NCBI GenBank assembly: GCA_947166165.1
Contig: CAMVDK010000008.1
Coordinates: 1-23,244, forward strand
DNA from: an uncultured Porphyromonadaceae bacterium
GTDB taxonomy: Bacteria; Bacteroidota; Bacteroidia; Bacteroidales; Muribaculaceae
Length of the DNA: 23,244 bases
Direction: 5' to 3'
Every line of letters starts with the position of its first letter. Position 1 is the stretch's first letter. This document shows, one piece after another, positions 1 to 8,000 of this stretch. Under the pieces are notes generated by a model that made no database searches, had not been told where the DNA came from, and worked only from the letters and a program-made list of their open reading frames with translations. The position numbers and the translations under genes are program-made.

Positions 1-53
1 CCATCAACATCGGCAAGGACACCCGCACCGTCGACGACTGGACGTGCGAGTGA
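1..53 (+). CDS. C-terminal end of an unidentified protein (partial)
   Basis: Reading from base 3, sixteen sense codons (INIGKDTRTVDDWTCE) run to a TGA at 51-53. Codon choice (ATC, AAC, GGC, AAG, GAC, ACC) matches the high-GC genes in the rest of the window, so this is probably the true 3' end of a gene that starts outside the window. The other two forward frames have less typical codons. The fragment is too short to assign a family. Confidence 0.5.
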   Translation, partial: INIGKDTRTVDDWTCE

Positions 54-327
54 GGACTCCATCAGGGTGTTCAGCGGACTTTGTGACCGCATTTTAGGGC
101 TGAAGCCCATGTTAAAAATCCTTAAATCGAATTGATAAAGGGTGGATGAGTGACACCAGGTGCGGTTTTGTTTCCAAAAAACACTATATTTGCAGAGTTT
201 TAGAAACAAAACGCACAAATGGACTTTCTGTCATTCCGGGAAAGGATGTTCCCGATGGGGTGAACAGAACGCAGAGCGTATTTTGCATTTTCCCGAAATA
301 TTGGCTTCGCTATGATTTCGGCACCTC

Positions 328-371
328 GGCAACGCAAAAACAAAAAACTTCGTCTTTTGTTTTGCATTGCG
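328..371. repeat. Imperfect inverted repeat overlapping the S41 peptidase promoter
   Basis: The arm GCAAAAACAAAAAAC (334-348) is complementary, with one bulge and one mismatch, to GTCTTTTGTTTTGC (352-365) around a very short loop. The pairing can be extended weakly outward to about 328 and 371. The TTTG of the -33 promoter element lies in the right arm. The rest of 54-418 contains no convincing gene. It holds a short GGGC-TGAA-GCCC hairpin at 97-108 and an isolated TATATTTG at 185-192 that resembles a -7 element but lacks a well-placed -33 partner. The style resembles dispersed intergenic elements of Bacteroidales, but that is recollection, not a search result. Confidence 0.55.
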
Positions 372-391
372 CTCGGTTTGCAGTAACTTTG
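361..391 (+). promoter_or_regulatory. Bacteroidota-type promoter for the S41 peptidase
   Basis: A TTTG at 361-364 and TAACTTTG at 384-391 are separated by 19 bp, matching the -33/-7 consensus of the Bacteroidota primary sigma factor. Transcription would begin near 397, leaving a leader of about 20 nt before the ATG at 419. This argues against the longer reading frame that opens at 146. Confidence 0.75.
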
Positions 392-418
392 CGGTTTCAA
401 AACAATTCATTGAAAGCA

Positions 419-2098
419 ATGCCCAACCGAACTATCAAGATTTGGCTGGCGGCTGCTGTGGTGACGGCGATGGCTGTGCCCTGCATGCTGGCCGACGAGA
501 CCGACGGTGGCGAGGCTGCCATTGTGCGCAACCTCGACATCTTCAACGCGCTCTACAAGGAACTCAACACCTACTACGTCGACACCATCGATGCGCAGAA
601 AGCCATGGAAACGGCCATCGACGCCATGCTCGACGATGTGGACCCCTACACCGAATATATCCGCGCCAAGGACCAGGAAGACTTCCAGGTGATCAGCACG
701 GGCGAGTATGGCGGCATAGGCAGCTACATCCAGCAGCGCACCAAGCCCGTGAAGGGAGTCTACATCACCGGTCCCTATAAGGACAGTCCTGCGGCGAAGG
801 CCGGCGTGCGTAGCGGCGACCGCATCGTGGCCATCGACGGCGACACCGTTGTCGACTGGTCGAGCGACAAGGTGAGCGCCAAGCTCAAGGGCCTCATGGG
901 CACACAGCTGCGGCTCACCGTGGCGAGGCCTTACTGCGGCGACGACAGCATGAAGACCTTCACCATCACCCGCGAGACCATCAAGATTCCGCCCGTGCCC
1001 TACTATGGCGTGACGCGCGGCAGTGTGGGCTACATCAACCTGACCACCTTCAACGAGCACTCGTTCCAGCAGGTGCGCGACGCCGTGGTGGAGCTCAAGA
1101 AGAACCCCGCCGTGAAGAGCCTCGTGCTCGACCTGCGTGGCAATGGCGGCGGACTGATGGAGAGCGCCGTGCAGATAGTGGGGCTGTTTGTGCCCAAGGG
1201 CACGCTGGTGCTCACCACCCGCGGCCGCGACAAGCAGAGCGAGAAGGCCTACAAGACCACGCAGGAGCCGCTCGACACCAAGATTCCGCTCGCCGTGCTC
1301 ATCGACGGCGGCTCGGCGTCGTCGGCCGAGATCACCGCCGGGGCGCTGCAGGACCTCGACCGGGCCGTGGTGCTCGGCAGCCGCTCCTTCGGCAAGGGCT
1401 TGGTTCAGAGCGTCAGGCCGTTGCCTTTCGACGGCGCGCTGAAGGTGACCATTGCCAAGTACTACATCCCCAGCGGACGGCTCATCCAGGAAATCGACTA
1501 CTCGAAGCGCGGCGCCGACGGCTCGTACCAGCGCCTGCCCGACAGCCTGGCGCGCGTGTTCCACACCGCCAACGGACGTGAGGTGCGCGAGGGCGGGGGA
1601 ATCACGCCCGACATCAAGGTCGACTATCCCGAGCTCACGCGGCTCACCTACAACATTGTGCGCGACAACTGGGCCTTCGACTTCGCCACCAAGTATGCCG
1701 CCGAGCATCCCACCATCGCCCCGCCGGCCACCTTCGAGGTCACCGACACCATCTTCAACGAGTTCAAGCGTTTCATCGACCCCGAGCAGTTCCAGTACGA
1801 CAAGGTGTGCGAGACCGGCCTCGAGAACCTGCGCAAGGCCGCCAAGGCCGAGGGCTACATCACCCCCGAGACGCAGGCCGCCTTCGACCAGCTGGCCACC
1901 CTGCTGCGGCACGACCTGGACCACGACCTGGACCAGCACCGCGACGAGATTGCCAAGCTGCTCGCGCAGGAACTCATGACGCGCTACTACTACCAGGCCG
2001 GCGATGTGGAGTATGACGCCCGCCACGACGAGACCCTCGACCGCGCTGCCGAGGTGCTGGGCAACCCCGCCGAACTCAAGCGAATACTGAAAAAGTGA
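419..2098 (+). CDS. S41 family carboxy-terminal processing peptidase (PDZ protease)
   Basis: This 559-residue periplasmic serine protease has a signal sequence (residues 1-25, hydrophobic run LAAAVVTAMAV) and a PDZ domain at about 95-175. The S41 catalytic core includes VLDLRGNGGGL (237-247), GGSASSAE with the likely nucleophile Ser301, and SFGKGLVQ with Lys326. The Ser-Lys spacing of 25 matches C-terminal processing peptidases such as CtpB. Such enzymes trim or degrade envelope proteins from their C-terminus. The frame is open from 146, but the first 91 residues of that version are low-quality translation of promoter DNA, so the start at 419 is preferred. Residues from about 430 on are a helical extension with a HDLDHDLDQHRD segment encoded by a 12-bp tandem duplication. 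The next gene begins 49 nt downstream and may be co-transcribed. Confidence 0.93.
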   Translation: MPNRTIKIWLAAAVVTAMAVPCMLADETDGGEAAIVRNLDIFNALYKELNTYYVDTIDAQKAMETAIDAMLDDVDPYTEYIRAKDQEDFQVISTGEYGGIGSYIQQRTKPVKGVYITGPYKDSPAAKAGVRSGDRIVAIDGDTVVDWSSDKVSAKLKGLMGTQLRLTVARPYCGDDSMKTFTITRETIKIPPVPYYGVTRGSVGYINLTTFNEHSFQQVRDAVVELKKNPAVKSLVLDLRGNGGGLMESAVQIVGLFVPKGTLVLTTRGRDKQSEKAYKTTQEPLDTKIPLAVLIDGGSASSAEITAGALQDLDRAVVLGSRSFGKGLVQSVRPLPFDGALKVTIAKYYIPSGRLIQEIDYSKRGADGSYQRLPDSLARVFHTANGREVREGGGITPDIKVDYPELTRLTYNIVRDNWAFDFATKYAAEHPTIAPPATFEVTDTIFNEFKRFIDPEQFQYDKVCETGLENLRKAAKAEGYITPETQAAFDQLATLLRHDLDHDLDQHRDEIAKLLAQELMTRYYYQAGDVEYDARHDETLDRAAEVLGNPAELKRILKK

Positions 2099-2147
2099 CG
2101 CCGGGCGGCGCAAGTCTTCTAATTTGATTCTAAAATTCATAACCAAC

Positions 2148-2921
2148 ATGAGACCACTTTCCCTGCTGCTGGCCGCTGTGCTGGCTTTCACCCTGGCCGC
2201 TGCCGACGATGGCCAGCGCCTCTCGACCATCCACCTCAAGAGTGGCGAGGTGGTGACCGGAGTCATCACCGCGCGCGACGAGCGCACCGTCGACATCACA
2301 GTCGATGGCATGAAATACGTCTATACCGACGACGAAATCGCCTACATCTCACACGAGACGAAAAAGAAGAACTACGACACGGCCAAGTTCCGCGGCTTCA
2401 TCGACCTGGGCTACTCACTGGGCTTCGGCGAGCCCCGCAACGACTATTGGCTCGTGGAGACGTCGTTCGGCTATCAGCTCACGCCCAAGTTCTACATCGG
2501 GGCCGGAGTGGGTCTGCACAACTTCCACGCCAAGGTGGACAGCTATCCCCTGCGGCTCGACAAGTCGACCGCCGAGCACAACGACCCCAACTGGCAGAGC
2601 CCCTTTGTTCCCCTCTATGCCGAGGCGCGCTACAGCCTGCGCAGCGAGAACGGCCACACGCCCTGGGTCAGCATCAAGCTCGGCGCCAACGTGATCAACC
2701 ACACGGGCTTCTTTGCCTCGCCCAGCGTGGGCATCCACTTGGCCACGAGCGAGTTCTTCTCGTTCAACATCGGCGTGGGTTATGCCCTGCACACCGCCCA
2801 CTACCGCCTGCACTGCCTGGGCGACTCGCCGGGCGCCGTGAGCGACGGCGTGGGCGGGGCCTACATCAACAAGGGCGCCGCGTTCCACAACGTGTTCATC
2901 AAAGCCGGCGTTGAATTCTGA
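2148..2921 (+). CDS. Predicted outer-membrane beta-barrel protein
   Basis: This is a 257-residue secreted protein with a clear signal peptide (MRPLSLLLAAVLAFTLAAA, cleavage near residue 19-20). A short N-terminal segment (about 25-70, IHLKSGEVVTGVITARDERT) resembles the small beta 'SGEVVxGxI' modules often found ahead of Bacteroidales barrels. From residue 85 to the end, alternating amphipathic strands (FIDLGYSLGF, ETSFGYQL, FYIGAGVGLHNF, SIKLGANVI, FSFNIGVGYAL) end in an aromatic-terminated strand (VFIKAGVEF), which is typical of outer-membrane barrels. The upstream TTG at 2124 gives a poorer start because it would precede the signal peptide with eight polar or irregular residues. The stop is 2 nt before the next ATG, so it forms an operon with the YgjP-like gene. 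The substrate or role is unknown. Confidence 0.75.
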   Translation: MRPLSLLLAAVLAFTLAAADDGQRLSTIHLKSGEVVTGVITARDERTVDITVDGMKYVYTDDEIAYISHETKKKNYDTAKFRGFIDLGYSLGFGEPRNDYWLVETSFGYQLTPKFYIGAGVGLHNFHAKVDSYPLRLDKSTAEHNDPNWQSPFVPLYAEARYSLRSENGHTPWVSIKLGANVINHTGFFASPSVGIHLATSEFFSFNIGVGYALHTAHYRLHCLGDSPGAVSDGVGGAYINKGAAFHNVFIKAGVEF

Positions 2922-2923
2922 CG

Positions 2924-3637
2924 ATGGTTTGTTACTTCATCGATGAGGAGTTTGGGCGTGTGCTGGTGTACACGCGCCGCGGCATCCGCAACGCGAGTGT
3001 GCGCTGGGACGGCGACCACCTGAAGATGGTGGTGCCGGCCGGCATCAACGGGCAGGAAGTGAGGAATGCGCTCAACCGATTGCGCGAGGGCATACGCGCG
3101 CTCAAGCATCCGGTTGTCAGTTTCGCCATCGGGCAGGTGGTGACGGGGTTCCACTGCCAGGTGACCATCGTCGAGAACACCGATTCCACCAACCTTTTTG
3201 TGTATGGCTTGGACGACGACAGCCATGGCTACCTGCGCGTGCCGCCCCAGGCCGATTTGAGCACGGAGAGCGCTAAGCGCACCGTGGGCGACGGCCTGAA
3301 GTGGCTCATGGAGCGTTTTGCTGCAAAGCACTTGCTCCCCTTCGCCCGCGAAGTGGCACGGGAGCTGGGCGTTGACTTGTCTGCCGAGCGGCTCAGCGTG
3401 GGCCGCGGAATGCGAAAACTGGGCCATTGCACCCGCGACGGACACATCCAGCTGTCGCGCAACTTGATGTTCATGCCCGAGCGCCTGATCCGGTTCGTGA
3501 TTTGCCACGAGTTGGCCCACCTGCAGCATCACGACCACTCACCGGCGTTTCACGCCCTGGTGAACGTCTACACCGGCGGGCAGGAGGCGCAGCTCGAGCG
3601 GGAAGTCAAGCAGTTTGCCTGGCCCATTTTGCGTTGA
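2924..3637 (+). CDS. YgjP-like (DUF45) metal-dependent hydrolase
   Basis: This 237-residue cytoplasmic protein has a zinc-metallopeptidase-like signature near its C-terminus: CHELAHLQHHDHSPAFHAL. His195, Glu196 and His199 form the HExxH helix, and His205 in the following HSPAF is the likely third ligand. The preceding LSRNLMFMPERLIRFVI and the N-terminal strand-rich domain match the YgjP/DUF45 (M48-like) family, whose E. coli member has been described as a UTP pyrophosphatase; the substrate here is not known. The length is normal for the family. It begins 2 nt after the barrel gene and is probably translationally coupled. A possible terminator follows at 3641-3680. Confidence 0.88.
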   Translation: MVCYFIDEEFGRVLVYTRRGIRNASVRWDGDHLKMVVPAGINGQEVRNALNRLREGIRALKHPVVSFAIGQVVTGFHCQVTIVENTDSTNLFVYGLDDDSHGYLRVPPQADLSTESAKRTVGDGLKWLMERFAAKHLLPFAREVARELGVDLSAERLSVGRGMRKLGHCTRDGHIQLSRNLMFMPERLIRFVICHELAHLQHHDHSPAFHALVNVYTGGQEAQLEREVKQFAWPILR

Positions 3638-3640
3638 GGC

Positions 3641-3680
3641 TGCCGGCCCTCGAGGCTCGGCAAGGACTACTGTTTTTGTT
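3641..3680 (+). terminator. Possible intrinsic terminator after the YgjP-like gene
   Basis: TGCCG-GCC (3641-3648) pairs with GGC-T-CGGCA (3654-3662) through an 8-bp stem with one bulged T and a CTCGA loop. A TGTTTTTGTT tract follows about 8 nt later. The U-tract is farther from the stem than usual, so strength is uncertain. Confidence 0.4.
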
Positions 3681-3696
3681 AAAGATGAATAAAGTG

Positions 3697-3728
3697 TTTG
3701 GACTTTATGACATTTCTTTGTAATTTTG
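3697..3728 (+). promoter_or_regulatory. Promoter of the glycosyltransferase gene
   Basis: TTTG at 3697-3700 and TAATTTTG at 3721-3728 are 20 bp apart, fitting the Bacteroidota -33/-7 pattern. The predicted start near 3734 leaves a leader of about 60 nt before the ATG at 3793. Confidence 0.7.
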
Positions 3729-3792
3729 CATTTTATTTGAAAGCCGAAGCAAACGGAAGGACTTGAATCTTGACTATATATAGCTCAACAAA

Positions 3793-4932
3793 ATGACGAT
3801 AGGATTTGATGGATACTGGGCGGTGTACAACGACACGAACCGTGGCAACCTGAGCCGGAACACCATTATGGCCATCACCCACCACTCGCCCAAGAACAAA
3901 TACTTCATCTATAGCGACTACAGCACCGAGAACCGCCATCTGACGCCGCTGCTGGCCAGTGCCAACGTCAACCTCAAAGAGCCTCGCCACGGCATGTTCA
4001 GCCGCCTGTGGCGCTGGGGCGATGGAATGGGAAAGGACTTGCGCCGCCACCATGTGCGTCTGTATCATGGCATGTGCGAGTTGCTGCCTTACTTCACACG
4101 TGGCTACAACACCCGCTGGGTGCTGAGCGTCAACGACCTCGACGTGAAGCACTTCCCCCGTGAGTTCGGCCTTTGGGAGCGGGCCAAGAAGCTGCTCTCG
4201 CTGCGCCACAGCCTGCGCAAGGCCCACAGCATCGTGGTGCCCAGCGAGTGGGGGCGGCGCGACCTGCTGGCGCACTACCCCAAGCTCGATGCCGACAAGG
4301 TGCATGTGGTGCCTCCGTGCATGAGCTCCAACTTCGACATCGTGGCCCACGACGAGGTGAAGCGCTCGCTCGCCTCGCAGCACGGCCTTCCCGAAAAGTT
4401 TGTCCTCGTCATGGGTCCCCTCAACGCCCACAAGCATCTGCTCGAACTGGTCAAGGCCATCGAGCTGCTGGCCAAGAACGGCGACTTGGGAATCGTGCTT
4501 GTGGGCCGGAGCACAAGCTATTACCGCCATGTGGTGCGGCCCTATCTCGACTCGCACTCGCTGCGCGACTATGTGCACCACATCAAGAGCATCCACTCGG
4601 CCGACCTGCCCATCCTCTACCAGCTCTCGGAGGCCATGCTCTGCTCGGCCCGCGAGCAGTACTACAGCCTGTCGATGCTCGAGGCCATGAGTTCGGGAGT
4701 GCCGGTGCTGGTGCCTGCCGGCACGGCGCAGGCCGAGATGGCCGGGCCGGCGGCCCTCGCCGTCGAAGGCGGCTCGCCGCGCCAGTGGGCCGATGCCATC
4801 GAGCGCATCACCACCGACCAGGGCCTGCGCAGCCAGCTCATAGCCGCCGGCCGCGAGTGTGCCGCGGGGCACAGTGCCGAGGTCACCGCCGAGGCCCTCG
4901 ACAGCTGCTACAGCGCCTTGTTCGGCAACTGA
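3793..4932 (+). CDS. GT4-type (GT-B fold) glycosyltransferase
   Basis: This 379-residue protein lacks a signal peptide and is expected to work on the cytoplasmic face of the inner membrane, adding a sugar to a glycan, lipid or cell-surface polysaccharide precursor. The C-terminal half carries the donor-binding Rossmann domain: VLVMGPLNAHKHLLELVKA (204-222), GIVLVGRS (233-240), and the loop REQYYSLSMLEAMSSGVPVLVP (287-308). In typical GT4 enzymes this loop reads E-x7-E. Here Gln289 occupies the first position and a Glu (288) sits one residue earlier, an unusual variant. The N-terminal domain (IVVPSEWGRRDLL, 147-159) is also typical. It has its own promoter and no adjacent polysaccharide genes, so the acceptor cannot be inferred. 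It ends 50 bp before a strong stem-loop. Confidence 0.85.
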   Translation: MTIGFDGYWAVYNDTNRGNLSRNTIMAITHHSPKNKYFIYSDYSTENRHLTPLLASANVNLKEPRHGMFSRLWRWGDGMGKDLRRHHVRLYHGMCELLPYFTRGYNTRWVLSVNDLDVKHFPREFGLWERAKKLLSLRHSLRKAHSIVVPSEWGRRDLLAHYPKLDADKVHVVPPCMSSNFDIVAHDEVKRSLASQHGLPEKFVLVMGPLNAHKHLLELVKAIELLAKNGDLGIVLVGRSTSYYRHVVRPYLDSHSLRDYVHHIKSIHSADLPILYQLSEAMLCSAREQYYSLSMLEAMSSGVPVLVPAGTAQAEMAGPAALAVEGGSPRQWADAIERITTDQGLRSQLIAAGRECAAGHSAEVTAEALDSCYSALFGN

Positions 4933-4982
4933 CAGCCCAACGCCCGCGCGCTGCTCCGTCGGAATCATCACAGTGAATACAA

Positions 4983-5020
4983 CACAATAAATGCCAGGCC
5001 TAAGCCTGGCATTTATTGTG
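4983..5020. terminator. Bidirectional stem-loop terminator between convergent genes
   Basis: A perfect 17-bp inverted repeat (4983-4999 against 5004-5020) encloses a CTAA loop. The GC-rich inner stem (GCCAGGC) is flanked by AATAAAT/ATTTATT, giving A/U-rich outer stems on both strands. It sits between the glycosyltransferase (+, ends 4932) and the secreted giant protein (-, ends 5042), where both transcripts need to stop. Confidence 0.85.
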
Positions 5021-5041
5021 GTTATAGGCAGAGGTGGAGTC

Positions 5042-8000
5042 TCACTTGACCACCATCTTGCTGGTGCTGACGCTGCCGTCGGTGTAGCGGGTCACAACGA
5101 TGTTGATGCCGCTGTAGGGATGGTCGCTCTGCTGTCCGGCGGCGTTGACGTAGGTCACCTTGTCGATGGCCTTGCCGTTGGCGATGTCGCTGATGGCGGT
5201 CACCAGCTGTCCGTCGGCCGTGGCGATGCGCAGGCGGGCGGGAGCGCCGACCGGGACCTCGGTCTTGGGCAGATAGCAGCGGTGAGCGGCCAGCTGGCCA
5301 CCGTCGGTGAGCACGAAGGCGTCGTTGTAGAGCACATAGCCCTCGCCAATGTTCATGCCCTCGAGGCTGCCAACGAGCAGACTCTCGGCAGAGGCCGTCT
5401 CGCCGGCATAGGGAGTGGCCTGCACCTGCTCGGCGGGTGTCTCGCTGTAGAGCAGCACGCCCGTGTTGGCGGGAATGTAGGTCAGCGGCTCGATGACGGC
5501 CACATCGTCGGTGATGCTGGCAACAGCATAGACGGTCACACCGGCGGGAGCGGCCAGGTCTTGGTCGCCATACCAGGTGGCGTACTTGTTGTCGGCGGTG
5601 AACTGCACACCGGCGAGCTTGATGGGCTCAGGCACGTCGCCGCCCAGGTTCACATTCCAAGTCATCGACTCGGTGATGTCGCGGGTCTCGGTGTAGGCAT
5701 CGTAACCCTCGGCAGTCACAGTGAGGATGTAGTCCTCGCCAGGCTGGAAGATGTCGACGCTGTAGCGGCCCTCGGCATCGGTGGTAGCCTCATAGAGCTT
5801 GCCATCCTGGGTGAAGCTGAGTTGAGCGCCCTCGATGGGGGTGTCGCCGTCGGTGACGGTGCCGCTCACGGTGACCGGCTCGTTCTCCACATAGAGCTTC
5901 AGGCTCGGCAGCTTGGTCTGCAGCGAGGCGTTGCTGGCAAAGAGTTCGGCCGGCGTCTTCTCGCCGTCAACCCTCAGCGTCAGCATTTGGTTGGCCACCT
6001 CATTGTAGGTGAAATAGATGTACTTCGACTGGTATGCGCCATACGAAGTCGTAATCAGCTCAAGGCTCTGGCCATTGTAGACGATAGGCTCCGAGAGGTT
6101 GAGCAGCAGTTCGCCACCGGCAGCGGGCACCAGGGGCAGGATGTTGTCGTTGGCATACACCTGAGTGAAGCCCTCGGCGTCGATGTCGGCGCTGATGAGG
6201 CCGGCAGCAAGCCCAGTGCTCTCGCTGTTGCGAGCCCACACGTTGAAGTCGAGTGGGTTGGTGCGGGCGCTGCTGCTCACCAGCAGGGCAATCTTGGTGA
6301 TCTTGTCGCCAGCCTTGACGCCGGCGGCAGTCATCTGCTCGGCGGTATAGAGCAGGCGGGTGGCGGTATTGTCGAAGTAGCCGTTAATCACAGCTCCGGC
6401 ATCGTTGCCCACGGTGGTGCTGGTGCCGGGGTTCACGATGGTGCCGCTGACCAGGCTCTCCTGGGCCAAAACCAGATTGATGACCTGCGAGGCCACCGCA
6501 TAGTCGTCGACGCGCGCCTCTGCTTTCACTTCGAGGGTGCTGGCAGTGTGAGGAACGAAGGAGAGCTCGAAGTCGGCCGTGCCGTCGACAGTCTTGCTGA
6601 CCATGGCCACGTCCTCGCCGTCCACTACAAGCACGATGTCGAACTCCTCGGCTTCGGCCAGGTTGCGCAGGGTGCCGGTGAAGGTGGCTTCGTAGTTCAC
6701 CATGCCCTCGCTAGGACCGGCAAACGTCTCGAAGAAGGCATCGTGCTCCACAGTGGCACGTTCGCCACCATAGATGTCGTCGATGTAGCAGCCCAGGTCG
6801 ACAAACTTGAAGTAGTAGGTGCCGGCCTCGGGCAGCGTGAAGGTGTGGTTCACATACTGGCTCGACGTGGTGGCCACATTGCCCAGGCTGGTCCAGGTGG
6901 CGCGGTCGGTCGAATAGAAGGCCTGCACCGAACCCGCATAGAGCTGGCGATAGGTGGTGAAGTGGAAGTCAAGACCGGTGTTCTCATCGAAGTTGATGGC
7001 CGGCGTGATCATCGTGCCCGGATCGGCATAGGAAGAGGTGGCGTAGAAGTAAGCCGCCTTCTGGTTGAAGTCGTTGGCGCTCGGACGGCTCGGGAAGGTG
7101 TACCCTTCGCCCACCATCCAACCATTGTCGAGGTCGTCCTCGAAGTCCTCGAGGAAGGTGGTCTCGGCCAGTGCGGCAGCATGGGCCTCTACGGCCAGGT
7201 CGCCGCCATTGGTGGTGATGTTGGCAATCACACCGTCGTAGGTGGCTGGACCGGCCACGGTGAGGGTGATGGCCTCGCTGACAGCGCCCTCGGCCACGGT
7301 GCCTTCGGCGGCGTCGACAGTCACACCCTCGACGGGAACCACGGTGTAGCTCAGCGGAGCGGTGCCGTTCTTGTTGCCGATGGTGAACTTGAGCTGGCGT
7401 GAACCGCGGAACACGCCCAGGTCTTGCTTCGTGTAGGCCGTGGTGCCGTTCTCAAGGAAGAGCGCGGCTTTGGCCACGGCGGCGGTCACGGTGACGTAGC
7501 TGGTGCTGGCAGTGGTGCTGTTGAGCGTCTCTTTGACGGTGAAACGCACAATCTGCGAGGGCTGGATGCCGGGAATCTCGTAGTCGAACTCCATGGGCAC
7601 CGTCGTGGAGGCTCCCACGGCGATGTCGGCGCCGTTGAAGGTGGCAATCACCTCGTCGGGCGTGTCGTAGTTGGCCACGGTGAGCTGATAGTCGGCGGCC
7701 TCGACAGCGGCCAGGCCCTGGTTCTTGACCACAGCGTTGACGGTGAAGTGGGCGGTGCTGCCCTCGGCGGCCACCGTCTCGGCGGTGCTGGCGGCCGAGG
7801 TCAGGGCGATTTCCTTCTCGGCGCTCACCTCGTCGGCGGCAAGGAAGTCAATCGAGCCGTAGCGCATCAGGATGGCCACCTTCGAGTAGTCGGCCAAGTT
7901 GAACGAGCCGTAGCTCCAAGTGCCGTCGGCAGCCAGTGCAGGAATCCACTCCACAGCGATTTCGCCGCTCTGGATGGTGCCGTCGTCAGCCACGGGATAC

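Noticed and set aside
185..192. TATATTTG as a second promoter upstream of the S41 peptidase
   Set aside because: It matches the -7 pattern, but the only upstream TTTG is 14 bp away and no gene would be served that the promoter at 361-391 does not explain better.
146..418. N-terminal 91-residue extension of the S41 peptidase
   Set aside because: It covers the promoter and inverted repeat. A signal peptide begins at the ATG at 419, which fits the predicted transcription start.
407..2311. 634-residue minus-strand open frame antisense to the S41 peptidase
   Set aside because: It is Val/Leu/Gly/His-rich shadow translation of a GC-rich gene with clear catalytic motifs on the plus strand, and has no family features.
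4991..7402. 803-residue plus-strand open frame antisense to the type IX cargo
   Set aside because: The composition is extreme (Gly/Val/His/Ala-rich) and it starts inside the terminator stem. The minus-strand protein has a signal peptide, domains and a sorting signal.
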